A stretch of 64,000 nucleotides of DNA from Actinoplanes palleronii (GCF_016862315.1 NZ_BOMS01000108.1:1-64000), one strand, 5' to 3'; numbered from the stretch's first letter, positions 54,601 to 63,359 are shown. The notes: generated from the sequence alone by a model not told the origin. Made by a program: numbers and translations.

Positions 54601-55188
54601 GTGCCACCGGTCCTGCGGGGCCTGCTCGAGAACGCCCGACCGGCCCGGGTCCCGGCACGGGCACGCGGCGCCGGCGGATCCCTCGGCCTGGCCGCGCTCG
54701 GGCCGGCCGAGGCGGAGGCAGCCGCACTGGACTGGATCCGGGATCAGATCGCGATCGTGCTCGGCCACCCGTCCGGCGCGGCGGTCGACGCCGATCAGCC
54801 GTTCACCGGCCTCGGATTCGACTCGCTGACCTCGGTCGAGCTGTGCAACCGCCTGGCCGCGTCGACCGGGCTGCGCCTGCCTTCCACACTCGTGTTCAGC
54901 TATCCGACACCGCGCGAGCTCGGTGCGCACCTCACCGGACTGCTGCGGCCGGCCTCGCCGGTCGTCTCGACCCCGGACGAGGACGAGCGGATCCGCGCGG
55001 TGCTGCGAGAGATCCCGATCGACCGGCTGCGCGGCGCGGGTGTGCTGGAGTTGCTGCTGGCCTGCGCCAAACCGGTGCCGGCGGATCCCGCCGAGCCGGT
55101 TGCCGGCCCGGCCCCCGACGGGACCGGACTGGCCGTCCTTGACCTGGACGCACTCGTCGACCTCGCTCTGGACGAGAGGGGCAACTGA
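48604..55188 (+). CDS. Type I PKS extension module 2: KS-AT-DH-ER-KR-ACP (fully reducing)
   Basis: A 2194-residue module with every reductive domain. The KS has ETACSSS. The AT has GHSVGE and HAFH (from His766), so malonyl is expected. The DH has HxxxGxxxxP (HAVFGAVVVP) and the second motif DAALH. The ER begins at GTLENLTW, with GLNFRDV and the NADPH loop AAAGGVGMAAV. The KR has TGGTGGVG, LAD and the tyrosine in GQGNYAAANTF. The ACP serine is in GLGFDSLTSVELCNRL. It would add a saturated two-carbon unit. It starts at ATG 48604 with AAGGAG, nine bases after module 1, and has a coiled-coil N-terminus for docking. Confidence 0.93.
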   Translation: MINDDNADVLDYLRRTSIDLLDARRQLRELTDAAAEPIAIVGIACRFPGGVTSPETLWDLVRAGRDAVSDFPQDRGWDLDNLFDPDPDRPNSCTTRSGGFLYDAGDFDADFFGINPREALAADPQHRLLLECSWESLERAGIDPQALRGSATGVFAGVTYFGYGNHFVTPEVISGYGQTGSLLSMASGRVAYALGLEGPAVSTETACSSSLVAVHQAVQSLRQGECELALAGGVTVMGTTQVFREMSRQRGLATDGRCKAFADAADGTGFAEGVGVLVLERLSDARRNGRAIWALIRGSAINQDGASNGQTAPNGPAQQRLIRTALANARLEPGDVDVVDAHGTGTTLGDPIEAQAVLATYGQARDLDRPLWLGSLKSNIGHAQAAAGVGGIIKMVMAMRHATMPRTLHVDRPTTHVDWSAGAVELLTEARPWPDAPDRPRRAGVSAFGASGTNAHLILEQPPEVLDQAPEEEPTGPGRAHRVPGGLIPWVLSARSAQALSARADQLRDLLGSDPDLDLADVGWSLVSSRSAFDRRAVVFGRGRDELLNGLASLSEGAESAAVVRGRTTDLGGVVFLFPGQGSPWAGAARELYDIFPVFADTLDAICERFDAHLPFALQPLLLAGPSAQRRADRTDIAQPALFALQVSLYRLITHYCPPPQYLIGHSVGEIAAAHVSGALDLDSAVRLVAARGRVMQTVGEPGAMLAVRAPEERVRSLLGRYHRVDVAAVNGPASVVLSGLRDQVHQLRDRLVGDGVSAKLLDVDHAFHSSLMDPILDEFADAIGTLAEGHLSIPVMSARLGREVTIEDLTSVAHWRDHVREPVRFFDAVVSARKAGADVFLEVGPGASLTSVLTEAFAGEGAHDVLTVSSARRDRGAAEALGGALAHLYVRGVDVDWVGLIGPRRRVDLPTYPFQRQRYWLDLTAGMNSGEVRAAGLSVPSHPLLDAAVEHPGTGEVLFTGRWSLRDHAWLADHAVFGAVVVPATAYLDLALWAGESVGCFAIDELTLETPLIVPPSGEIRVRVVVGAADEAGRRSLDVYSGPGEADSATTAWSRHASGHLAPSAAPTTASGQGARELAAWPPPGAHRLHIDGLYDSFAAGGFDYGPAFRGLTEVWQRGDDLLAAATMPSSSEEPAPRGFALHPALIDAALHAMVAGQVIEVDGDHAWMPFSWSAVQRGGDCGATVRVRISPVAGGVVSVLIADEHGREVARVGALTMRPANAEQLRPPRDAHQGSLFALQWHPVRQTRRGPGRALWGLLGAKTGLATELGGSNGAEVVCDEPVPGTLPAEVPGHVVLCVDDAAGAEATTAAVAGANTRVLAWIQWFLGQKALAGSTLTVVTRLAVDTGGGETIHSLSGASVWGLVRSAQTEHPGRFRLVDVDDEASARSQFTEALAANEFQLALRGGTCLTPQLTPIMAGDNQIEPPAGETCRLGIPTRGTLENLTWIPCPEVRAPLAGGQVRISVQAAGLNFRDVTMALGLVARTAIDAEIGSEGAGTVLEVADDVTSLSPGDRVMGIFTGAFGRVAVADHRMLVPVPDGWNFAEAASVPGAFLTAWYALFHVTRLEKGQRILIHAAAGGVGMAAVRLAQHVGAEVYATASPVKWPALRALGLDDEHLASSRDLRFAEKFRGSGPARGMDVVLNSLAHAFVDASLSLLSEGGAFIEMGKTDIRDPRQVAADHPGVEYQAFDLYEAGPDLINQMFRRLMRLFAERSLRRNPISIRNIRDARKAFREMSQGRHIGKLVLDMGDGFGGGTVLITGGTGGVGSLVARHLVTERGVRSLVLASRRGLAADGAAELVEDLRRAGATVSVASCDVVDRDALSGLLSGLPGGYPLTAVVHAAGGLADGTVQTLTAESLDHVLRAKVGGAIALHELTRDLNLTAFVLFSAFAGTIGTAGQGNYAAANTFLDALAAHRRSSGLVGTSLGWGWWEQRSGMTESLDAADLARIRRMGIAEMPTSDALALFDLACSVDRPVLFPARVNLTALRDSSIENVPPVLRGLLENARPARVPARARGAGGSLGLAALGPAEAEAAALDWIRDQIAIVLGHPSGAAVDADQPFTGLGFDSLTSVELCNRLAASTGLRLPSTLVFSYPTPRELGAHLTGLLRPASPVVSTPDEDERIRAVLREIPIDRLRGAGVLELLLACAKPVPADPAEPVAGPAPDGTGLAVLDLDALVDLALDERGN

Positions 55189-55190
55189 CC

Positions 55191-58100
55191 ATGACCTACT
55201 CCACGAGCCGCGCCGCGCACGGGGACGATCGCGTCGAGCGCGCGTTGCGGGCACTGCTGGAGGAGCGCGACCGCCTCCGCCAGGAGAACGACGCGTTGCG
55301 AGCCGGCCGCGCCGAACCGATCGCGGTGATCGCCATGGCGTGCCGCTATCCCGGGAACGTGACATCGCCCGAGACGCTGTGGGAGATGGTCCGCGACGGG
55401 CGCGACGCGGTGGGCGAGTTCCCCAGCGATCGCGGCTGGCCGCCGGTGTACGACCCGGACCCCGACAAGGCTGGCAGGTCGTATGTTCGTCAAGGCGGGT
55501 TTCTGGCCGACGTGGCCGAGTTCGACGCTGACTTCTTCGGGATCAGCCCGCGTGAGGCGCTGGCGATCGACCCGCAGCAACGCCTGCTGCTGCAGACGTC
55601 GTGGGAGGCCTTCGAACGGGCCGGCATCGTTCCCGCGGACGTGCGCGGGACCGACGTCGGGGTGTTCACCGGGCTCAGCTCCGCCGAGTACGGCTACCGG
55701 TTCCTCGCCGGCGGCGCGAGCGACCTGGAAGGTTATCTGCTGCACGGCAGCACGCCGAGCGTCGCCTCCGGCCGGGTGGCGTACGAGCTGGGCCTGACCG
55801 GCGCCGCGGTGACCGTCGACACCGCGTGTTCGTCGTCGCTGGTTGCCCTGCATCTGGCCGCGCAATCGCTGCGCGCCTCCGAGTGCTCGCTCGCGCTGGC
55901 GAGCGGCGCCGCGGTGATGTCGACACCGGCGATCTTCGTCGAGTTCTCCCGGCAACGCGGGATGGCGCCCGACGGCCGGTGCAAGAGCTTCGCCGACGGC
56001 GCCGACGGGACCGCCTGGGCCGAGGGCGTGGGGGTGCTGTTGCTCGAGCGGCTGTCCGACGCGCACCGCAACGGTCATCCGGTGTTGGCCGTCGTGCGGG
56101 GCACCGCGATGAACCAGGACGGCGCCAGCAACGGCCTGACCGCTCCCAACGGCCGGGCCCAGGAGCGGGTGATCCGCCAGGCGCTGGCGAACGCGGGGGT
56201 CACCGCGGCCGAGGTGGACGCGGTGGAGGCTCACGGCACCGGAACCGTGCTGGGTGACCCGATCGAGGCGAGCGCCCTGCTGGCCACCTACGGACAGCAA
56301 CGGCCCGAGGGCAGGCCGCTGCACCTGGGGTCCCTGAAGTCGAACATCGGTCATGCCCAGGCCGCTGCCGGGGTAGCCGGCGTGATCAAGATGGTGATGG
56401 CCATGCGGCACGGGTACCTGCCGCGAACCCTGCACGTGAACGCGCCGTCCCGGCACGTCGACTGGTCGTCCGGCACGGTCGAACTGCTGGTGGACGGCCG
56501 TCCGTGGGAGACGGCGTCCGGCCCGCGGCGAGCCGCCGTGTCGTCGTTCGGTGTCAGCGGCACCAACACGCACGTGATTCTGGAAGAGGCGCCGCCCGAA
56601 CCGGCCGACCACGGCCCACGGGCCGCTGCCGTTCCCCGTGGCCTGGTGCCCTGGGTGGTGACCGGGAAGGACACGCCCGCACTGACGCGACAGGCGGCGA
56701 AGCTGCGCGACTTCGCCGCCGAACGTCCAGGGACGGACCTCGCCGCGGTCGGCTGGTCGCTGCTGTCCTCCCGATCGCAGTTCGGCCATCGCGCGGTGGT
56801 CCTCGGCGGCGATCGCGACGAGATGCTGGCCGGGCTGACGGCGCTCACCGACGGCGTCGAGTCGCCCGGTGTGATCAGTGAGGTAGCCCGCGACCTCGGG
56901 GGCGTCGTCTTCGTGTTCCCGGGGCAGGGGTCGCAGTGGGTCGGCATGGGCCGGCAGTTGTACGACGCCTTTCCGGTCTTCGCACGGTCGCTCGACGAGT
57001 GCACGGCGGCCCTGACCGAGTGGGTCGACTGGTCGCTGCTCGACGTGATCCGTGGTGCGCCGGGTGCGCCGTCGCTGGACCGGGTCGAGGTGGTCCAGCC
57101 GGCGCTGTTCGCCGTCATGGTCTCCTTGGCGGCCCTGTGGCGGTCGTGGGGGGTGGAACCGTCCGCGGTGGTCGGCCACAGCCAGGGGGAGATAGCCGCC
57201 GCTCACGTATGCGGTGCGCTGTCGTTGCGCGATGCCACCAGAGTCGTGGCCCTGCGGAGCCGGGCTCTGCTGCGCCTGATCGGCCACGGCGGCATGGCCT
57301 CAGTCGCCGAATCAGCGGCGTTCGTGGCAGCCAGCCTCGAGCCGTGGGCCGATCGGCTCGGCCTCGCTGTCATCAACGGGCCAGGCTCGGTGGTGGTCTC
57401 CGGCGAGCCGGCGGCGTTGCATGAATTCGTCGAGAAGATGAAAGCCCAGGGTGTCCAGGCCCGAATGGTCTCGGTCGACTACGCCTCCCATTCGACTCAG
57501 GTGACCGAGGTGCGTGCAGAGGTGATCGCCCTGCTCGCCGAAATCAGTCCGGAAACGTCAGCTATCCCGTTCTACTCGACCTTGCGCGGCGACGTGGTCG
57601 ACACCGCGGAGCTCAACGGCGTCTATTGGTACAACAATCTGCGCGAGAAGGTTCTTTTCGAATCAGCTGTCAGGCGGCTGGCCGACGACAATTTCCGGGT
57701 GTTCGTGGAGATCAGTCCGCACCCCGTTCTCCACGTCCCGTTGCAGGAGATCCTCGAGGACGTGGATGATGCCGTGGTGCTTTCCTCGTCGCGGCGGGAC
57801 CGGGACGAGGCTGCGGCAATGATCGGCTCCCTGAGCCGGTGGTACGTCCAGGGTGGATCGGTGCGCTGGGACGCCGTGTTCGGGACGAGTCAGCGGGTCG
57901 ACCTGCCGACCTACGCGTTCCGGCCACAGCGGTACTGGTTGAGTTCCGCGCAGGTCACACCGGTTTCCATCACCGCGGCGGAGACTGCCGGGACTGCGTC
58001 GCCCGCCGACGAGCAGGCCGTTCCGCTCCTGGATCGGCTTGCCGCTTGCTCCTACGGCGAGGCGGAGCAGCAGGTATTGGATCACGTGCTGGAAAAGGCG

Positions 58101-58316
58101 GCGGTCGTGCTCGGGCGGTCGTCCGATCATAGCGTCGAGACCGACCGGAGTCTGCGGGAGATCGGTTTCGACTCCCTGCTCTCGGTGGATCTGAGCAAAC
58201 GCCTGTCCGCGTCGACCGGGCTCAAGCTGAGAGCGAACCTGGTGTTGCGACATCCTTCGCCCAGATTGATTGCCGAGCACATCATGACCTTGATAGGCGA
58301 TCGATTTACCCGCTGA
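55191..58316 (+). CDS. Type I PKS extension module 3: KS-AT-ACP (non-reducing)
   Basis: A 1041-residue minimal module. An N-terminal coiled coil (RALLEERDRLRQENDALRAG) docks it to module 2. The KS has DTACSSS. The AT has GHSQGE and YASH (from Tyr764), the methylmalonyl signature. No KR, DH or ER lies between the AT and the ACP (EIGFDSLLSVDLSKRL), so the beta-keto group is left. The resulting 2-methyl-3-keto end can form a six-membered hemiketal with the hydroxyl set by module 1. It is the last PKS before the C-A*-PCP protein, to which it must pass the acyl chain. Confidence 0.93.
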   Translation: MTYSTSRAAHGDDRVERALRALLEERDRLRQENDALRAGRAEPIAVIAMACRYPGNVTSPETLWEMVRDGRDAVGEFPSDRGWPPVYDPDPDKAGRSYVRQGGFLADVAEFDADFFGISPREALAIDPQQRLLLQTSWEAFERAGIVPADVRGTDVGVFTGLSSAEYGYRFLAGGASDLEGYLLHGSTPSVASGRVAYELGLTGAAVTVDTACSSSLVALHLAAQSLRASECSLALASGAAVMSTPAIFVEFSRQRGMAPDGRCKSFADGADGTAWAEGVGVLLLERLSDAHRNGHPVLAVVRGTAMNQDGASNGLTAPNGRAQERVIRQALANAGVTAAEVDAVEAHGTGTVLGDPIEASALLATYGQQRPEGRPLHLGSLKSNIGHAQAAAGVAGVIKMVMAMRHGYLPRTLHVNAPSRHVDWSSGTVELLVDGRPWETASGPRRAAVSSFGVSGTNTHVILEEAPPEPADHGPRAAAVPRGLVPWVVTGKDTPALTRQAAKLRDFAAERPGTDLAAVGWSLLSSRSQFGHRAVVLGGDRDEMLAGLTALTDGVESPGVISEVARDLGGVVFVFPGQGSQWVGMGRQLYDAFPVFARSLDECTAALTEWVDWSLLDVIRGAPGAPSLDRVEVVQPALFAVMVSLAALWRSWGVEPSAVVGHSQGEIAAAHVCGALSLRDATRVVALRSRALLRLIGHGGMASVAESAAFVAASLEPWADRLGLAVINGPGSVVVSGEPAALHEFVEKMKAQGVQARMVSVDYASHSTQVTEVRAEVIALLAEISPETSAIPFYSTLRGDVVDTAELNGVYWYNNLREKVLFESAVRRLADDNFRVFVEISPHPVLHVPLQEILEDVDDAVVLSSSRRDRDEAAAMIGSLSRWYVQGGSVRWDAVFGTSQRVDLPTYAFRPQRYWLSSAQVTPVSITAAETAGTASPADEQAVPLLDRLAACSYGEAEQQVLDHVLEKAAVVLGRSSDHSVETDRSLREIGFDSLLSVDLSKRLSASTGLKLRANLVLRHPSPRLIAEHIMTLIGDRFTR

Positions 58317-58342
58317 TCCGGATGTTTTCCGGCCGGCCCGGG

Positions 58343-58362
58343 CCGTCCCGTCGGCAGGACAC
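58343..58362. promoter_or_regulatory. Cluster palindrome, copy 4 (candidate operator)
   Basis: CCGTCCCGTC followed directly by GGCAGGACAC matches the other three copies at most positions. It lies in the 91-base gap after PKS module 3, shortly before the C-A*-PCP gene, and suggests that this downstream gene set has its own regulated promoter. Confidence 0.6.
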
Positions 58363-58407
58363 GCGCATACGGCGACAGCTGATCGCGGACCGCCGCGCAC
58401 CGTTTTC

Positions 58408-61400
58408 TTGACTGACCGATCCGGGTCCGTGAAGGTGGTGACACCTAATGATTCTTTGCGGTATTCCACGCTGTTTGTCGAGGAGTTGATCTATTTGCGC
58501 TCGTTCGATGCGTCGGCCGCACACAAGGGGCTGTGGCTGGCAGAGAAGATGTCGTCGGGCACCCTGAACCATGCGCTGACCATGTGGGACGTGGAAGGGG
58601 AACTGGACGCGGCAACCCTCGAGTCCGCATTGCTCGACGTGCTGAATGACGCGGAAGTGTGGCGTGTCAATTTCGTCGACGACGGCAACGGGCTGCGGAT
58701 GGTGCCCCGGGAACTGGGGGACTGGCGGCCGTTCATGCTGGACCTCAGCGCTGAGAGTGAACCCGAGCAAACCGCCCGCGAGGTCCTGGCCGACCTGGTG
58801 AAACAGCCGTTCGATGTGGAGCGTGATCTGCTGTTCAGGCTCGGCGTGGTCAAGCTGGGGGCAGCGCGCTCGCTCCTGGTGATCGCCTATCACCACCTCA
58901 TCTCGGACGGCTTCGGCGCAGCCGGGATCCTGTCGCGGCGGTTGGCCGAGGTCTACACGGCCCTGGTGCGGGGCGAGAAGGTGCCGGAGCTCACCGAGGC
59001 CTGGGACGTCGAGTCGTTCGCCGCCGCGGCGGCCGAGTACGCCGGCTCCGACAGGTTCACCGAGGACACCAGGTTCTGGCGCGACTATCTGGCCGACGCG
59101 CCCCCGCCCGCGCAGGTGCCGCGGGTGGCGCTGGCCGACGCGGCGCTGGCCGCGCTCGCCGAGCCGATCAGCGACGTGGATCGCTGGGCGGAAGTCTCGG
59201 CCGCCATCGGCATGGTCAGCCGGACACTGACCGTTCCGCGGGCCGAGGCGGACGCGTGGAACGAGGCGGCGACATCGCTGGGCGTCTGGCTGTCATCGAT
59301 GCTGACCGCAGCCGCGGCGGTGTACTTCCGGCTCCGCGTCGACTGCCCGGAGTTCGTGCTCTCGCTGGCCGTGGCCAACCGGTCGGGGGCGGCGAGCAAG
59401 TCGCCCGGCCTGGCGGTGAACGTGGTACCGGTTCGGATGCGGGTGCCGCTCACCGCAGGCTTCAAGGACGTCGCCGACGCGGCAGTGGACGAGATGTATC
59501 GGATCTTCAGTCATACAAACTGTCACTACTCGGACATTCAGCGCGCGAGTGGGGCCGTCCTGAACGGCCGCGGCAGCTTCGGTGCGGTCCTCAACATCGT
59601 CGAATTCGCGGATCAGCTGGACCTCGCGGGCAGCCCGGCGCGGCACCTCGGTGGAACGACCGGAGCCTTCAGCGAGCTCTCCATCGGGGTCTACACCGAT
59701 GGCAGCGCCGACAGCGACCTGTTCGTCCGCTTGGACGCGCCGGCGGACCTGTACTCGCGCGAGGAACTGCGCTTCATCGGCGAGGAGCTGATCGGGTACG
59801 TCCGTGCCGCGATCGCCACGGACGAGGAACGGCCGGTCGGCGCGCTGGAGGTGCTCAGCAGCGGCGAGTACGAGCGCGTACTGCAACTGTCCGGCACCGC
59901 GGCGGCGCCGGCACCGGGATTGACGATTGCGGAACTGTTCGACCAGCAGGTGCGGCAGTCACCCGACGCGGTGGCGGTGGTGTCCGCGGGCACCGAAGTC
60001 ACGTACCGGGAGCTCGACACCAGGTCGAGCCGTCTCGCCGACGCGCTGCGGCGGCGAGGCGTGCAAGCCGAAACGGTTGTGGCGGTCGCCATGCCGCGAT
60101 CGGTGGAGCTGGCCGCGGTGCTGCTGGCGGTGGCCCGAGCGGGCGGGGTGTACCTGCCGATCGACCCGGCGTCGCCGGCGGAGCTGGTCAGCGCGGTGGC
60201 GGGGGGCGTGTCGGTGCACCTGCTGCTCGCCGACGCCGCGACCGCCGGGGCACTCCCCGCAGACCTGGGCATTCCGGTGACCACGGTGGAGGACCTCCGC
60301 TCCGAGCACGATCACGACGGCAACAGCGGCGGTGCGCCAGCCGCCCCGGGCCAGACACATCCGGATAGTCTGCTGGCCGTCCTGTACAGCGCGGGATCCG
60401 GTGGCGCCGTCACGGGTGTAGGTGTGACGCACGGCAACGTGGCGCGGCTCGTCCGGGACGGCCACATGCGGCGGGCCGGCCGTGATGCGGTGCTGTGGCA
60501 TTCTCCGATCAACTCCGATCTGCTGGTCTGCGAATTGTGGTTGCCTCTGCTCAGCGGCGGCCGGGCGGCCGTGGTGCCCACGGGCACGCTGGACGCCGAG
60601 ACTCTGACCGAGCTGGCGACAGCGCATCGGGTTGCCGCGGCCTGGCTTCCGACGGGTCTGTTCTCGACGATCGCGGCACAACGCCCGCACGGTGTCGCCG
60701 GCCTGCGTGAGGTGTGGGCGGTGGGTGACCGGGTCCCCGCGGCCGCAGTGCGCCGGATCCGCGCGGCATGTCCGGACCTGACGATCGTCACCGGCTACGG
60801 TCGGGCGGAGGTCACCGTGCTCGCCGCCGCCCACGGCCCGGCACAGGACGATCTCGGGTACCGCCCCGGCTCGGTGGGACGTCCGCTAGCCGGCACTGCG
60901 CTGTTCGTGCTGGGCCCGGGTCTGCAGCCGGTCCGGCCGGGCGTGGCCGGCGAGCTGTACGTGGCCGGGTCCGTGGTGGCACGTGGTTACCCGGGGCGGC
61001 CGGGGTCGACCGCGCACCGATTCGTGCCTTGCCCGTTCGGGCCGGCCGGCAGCGTCATGTACCGGACCGGGGACCGGGCGCGGTGGGCTACCGACGGGCT
61101 GCTCACCTATCTCGGCCCGGCTGGCGGACAGGCGCCAGTACGCGGTGTCTGGGTGGAATTAGCCGAGATCGAGGAGGTGCTGTCCGAGCACCCCCAGGTC
61201 GTGCAATCATCGGTCGTCGTCCGGGACGACAACGGGCAGCGGACGCTCGTCGCCTATGTGTCGGCGGCGGACGGCTCCGGCGGCAAGGGCACCAGCGCTC
61301 GCCGAGCCGGGCTGTCGGCCGAGGAGCTGCGGCGGTTCGCCACCGGGCGGCTGCCGGAGTCCATGGTGCCGGCCGCGTTTGTGATGCTGAGCCGCCTGCC

Positions 61401-61752
61401 GGTGACGGCCGCCGGGAGAACGGATCGAGCTTCGCTGCCGGAACCGGACTCCGGGCACGGGCGTCCCCGCGGGCCGCGCAATCCGACGGAGCAGATTCTA
61501 GCCAGGGCATTCGCCGAGGTCCTCGAACTGGACCGGGTGGGCATCGACGAGGACTTCTTCGACCTCGGTGGCAACTCGCTGAAGGCGATCCGGCTGGTCG
61601 GCCTGATCCGGGCCGAGCTCAAACGCGAGGTGTCGATCCGTACGTTGTTCGCCGTGCGCACCGTCGCCGGTCTGTTCGCCATGCTCGACGACCTGGCCGG
61701 TTCCAGCCGGCCGGCACTGCGCCGCAGGACCAACGCTGGCGAGATCGTCTGA
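58408..61752 (+). CDS. NRPS module C-A*-PCP with a degenerate adenylation domain
   Basis: A protein of about 1114 residues. It has a C domain (1-450, HHLISDGFG, His162 onward), an A-domain-like region (515-1015) and a PCP (1040-1110, GGNS). The A domain has lost key elements. The P-loop core is YSAGSGGAVTGV from Tyr660, without the PK. YGPTE is YGRAE, the A8 loop is PAGGQAPVRG, and the A10 lysine is Arg1004 in AAGRTDR. It is unlikely to adenylate anything, so the PCP must be charged in trans. The C domain would then join the polyketide acyl chain to that residue. The start is uncertain: TTG 58408 and GTG 58429, 58435 or 58438 are all in frame. Palindrome copy 4 lies just upstream. Confidence 0.88.
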   Translation: MTDRSGSVKVVTPNDSLRYSTLFVEELIYLRSFDASAAHKGLWLAEKMSSGTLNHALTMWDVEGELDAATLESALLDVLNDAEVWRVNFVDDGNGLRMVPRELGDWRPFMLDLSAESEPEQTAREVLADLVKQPFDVERDLLFRLGVVKLGAARSLLVIAYHHLISDGFGAAGILSRRLAEVYTALVRGEKVPELTEAWDVESFAAAAAEYAGSDRFTEDTRFWRDYLADAPPPAQVPRVALADAALAALAEPISDVDRWAEVSAAIGMVSRTLTVPRAEADAWNEAATSLGVWLSSMLTAAAAVYFRLRVDCPEFVLSLAVANRSGAASKSPGLAVNVVPVRMRVPLTAGFKDVADAAVDEMYRIFSHTNCHYSDIQRASGAVLNGRGSFGAVLNIVEFADQLDLAGSPARHLGGTTGAFSELSIGVYTDGSADSDLFVRLDAPADLYSREELRFIGEELIGYVRAAIATDEERPVGALEVLSSGEYERVLQLSGTAAAPAPGLTIAELFDQQVRQSPDAVAVVSAGTEVTYRELDTRSSRLADALRRRGVQAETVVAVAMPRSVELAAVLLAVARAGGVYLPIDPASPAELVSAVAGGVSVHLLLADAATAGALPADLGIPVTTVEDLRSEHDHDGNSGGAPAAPGQTHPDSLLAVLYSAGSGGAVTGVGVTHGNVARLVRDGHMRRAGRDAVLWHSPINSDLLVCELWLPLLSGGRAAVVPTGTLDAETLTELATAHRVAAAWLPTGLFSTIAAQRPHGVAGLREVWAVGDRVPAAAVRRIRAACPDLTIVTGYGRAEVTVLAAAHGPAQDDLGYRPGSVGRPLAGTALFVLGPGLQPVRPGVAGELYVAGSVVARGYPGRPGSTAHRFVPCPFGPAGSVMYRTGDRARWATDGLLTYLGPAGGQAPVRGVWVELAEIEEVLSEHPQVVQSSVVVRDDNGQRTLVAYVSAADGSGGKGTSARRAGLSAEELRRFATGRLPESMVPAAFVMLSRLPVTAAGRTDRASLPEPDSGHGRPRGPRNPTEQILARAFAEVLELDRVGIDEDFFDLGGNSLKAIRLVGLIRAELKREVSIRTLFAVRTVAGLFAMLDDLAGSSRPALRRRTNAGEIV

Positions 61753-61958
61753 GGGCTGTCCATCGGTGCCGGACGACCTCCGGCGCCTCCATCGCCGCCA
61801 TGCTGCGGCTTGTCCACGCTGCCCGGGGCCGACAGCCCGGTGGCGGCGCGTCCGACCGGAAACCCCAGACCTCACCGTACGTCGTCGTTTCCGGAAGTGA
61901 AGAGTCGGTTGACGATGCGACAAGCGCATCGCGCCGTTCATGGCAGCGGGAGAAGCAC

Positions 61959-63305
61959 ATGAGTGATCATGGCAACGAGATCTACGATGTGGTCGGTGTC
62001 GGATTCGGCCCCGCGAACCTGTCCCTGGCGATCGCCCTGCAGGAACAGCGGGCGGCGGGCGCGGCGGACGAGATCAGCGCGTTGTTCCTGGAGCGTCAGT
62101 TCTCCTTCGGCTGGCACCGCAACATGCTGCTGCCGTCGGCAACCATGCAGATCTCCTTTCTCAAGGACCTGGTCACCTTCCGCAATCCGGCGTCGAGTTT
62201 CAGCTTCGTCTCGTACCTGTACTCGATGGGACGTCTCCCGCAGTTCGTCAACAATCAGGACTTCTTTCCGACCCGCCAGGAGTTCCACCAGTACCTCGAG
62301 TGGGCGCAGGCCCGGGTCGCAGACAAGGTCGAGTACGGCTCGGAGGTGACGTCGATCCGGATTCCGCAGGACACCGTTCCGGAGCTGGCGGACTGCCTGC
62401 AGCTGGAGGTGGCGGGAACCGGCGGCCGGAGCAGCCGGGTGATCGGGGCGCGCAACGTCGTGATCTCGACGGGCCTGGTCCCCAGGATGCCGCAGGGAAC
62501 CGAACCTGACGAGCGGGTCTGGCACAGCTCCGAGTTCCTCGAGAAGTTCCGCCGGATGAACGCCGCGGAACTGCGCCGGGTGGCGGTGGTCGGCGCCGGC
62601 CAGAGCGCCGCCGAGATCACCAGGTTCCTGCACGACGAACTGCCGCACGCCGAAGTGTGGGCGATCATGCCGGCGTACGGCTACTCCATCGCTGACGACA
62701 CACCCTTCGCCAATCAGATCTTCGACCCGAGCGCCGTCGACGACTACTACTTCGGCAGCGACCAGTCACGGGAAGCCTTCTGGCGCTACCACCGCAACAC
62801 CAACTACTCGGTCGTCGACGGTGAGGTGATTCGCGATCTGTACCGCCGGGCGTACGACGACGAGGTAGGGGGTATCGATCGCCTGCACTTCCTGAACCTG
62901 ACCCGGGTCACCGGAGTGAAGCGTTCCGCCGCCGACACCTGCGTGATGTTGCAGACGGGCAGTGTCGGCGAGGTGCGCGAACTCGACGTCGACGCACTCG
63001 TCTGCGCGACGGGTTACACCGCGATGGAGCCCACGAGTCTGCTCGGCGACCTCGACGGTCACTGCCTGCGCGACGAGGCCGGCCACTACCGGATGGAACG
63101 CGACTACCGCGTCGTCACCAGCCCGGAGCTGCGCTGCGGCATCTATCTGCAGGGCGGCACCGAGCACACGCACGGCCTGACCTCGTCGCTGTTGTCGAAC
63201 CTCGCGGTGCGCAGCGGCGAGATCGTCGGCTCGATCACGGCGCGGCTGGCTGCCCGCAACACCGACCACGCGGTCGGCAGCGGCGTGCGGGGCGACATCC
63301 GCTGA
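61959..63305 (+). CDS. L-ornithine N5-monooxygenase (KtzI-like, piperazate pathway)
   Basis: A 448-residue FAD/NADPH N-hydroxylase. The FAD motif is GVGFGPANLSLA, the NADPH motif is VAVVGAGQSAAEI and the C-terminal family motif is VCATGYTAMEP. The region FRNPASSFSFVSYL and the stretch TPFANQIFDPSAVDDYYFG closely follow KtzI of the kutzneride pathway as I remember it. It would make N5-hydroxyornithine, which the KtzT-like enzyme at 6375 cyclises to piperazate. A hydroxamate siderophore role is less likely, since no formyl- or acetyltransferase is present. The ATG at 61959 follows GGGAG. The 206 bases before it hold no gene. Confidence 0.92.
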   Translation: MSDHGNEIYDVVGVGFGPANLSLAIALQEQRAAGAADEISALFLERQFSFGWHRNMLLPSATMQISFLKDLVTFRNPASSFSFVSYLYSMGRLPQFVNNQDFFPTRQEFHQYLEWAQARVADKVEYGSEVTSIRIPQDTVPELADCLQLEVAGTGGRSSRVIGARNVVISTGLVPRMPQGTEPDERVWHSSEFLEKFRRMNAAELRRVAVVGAGQSAAEITRFLHDELPHAEVWAIMPAYGYSIADDTPFANQIFDPSAVDDYYFGSDQSREAFWRYHRNTNYSVVDGEVIRDLYRRAYDDEVGGIDRLHFLNLTRVTGVKRSAADTCVMLQTGSVGEVRELDVDALVCATGYTAMEPTSLLGDLDGHCLRDEAGHYRMERDYRVVTSPELRCGIYLQGGTEHTHGLTSSLLSNLAVRSGEIVGSITARLAARNTDHAVGSGVRGDIR

Positions 63306-63359
63306 AGGCCGCGCCCACCTGGATCGACGGACGTATTCACAGCGCGGAAGGGCGTTCTG

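Noticed and set aside
61753..61775. Weak palindrome-like match (CTGTCC...GGAC) after the C-A*-PCP gene
   Set aside because: The arms do not align with the centre of the other four copies and symmetry is poor.
61959..63305. Hydroxamate siderophore biosynthesis from N5-hydroxyornithine
   Set aside because: There is no acyl- or formyltransferase and no ferri-siderophore uptake gene in the window, and the KtzT-like partner is present.
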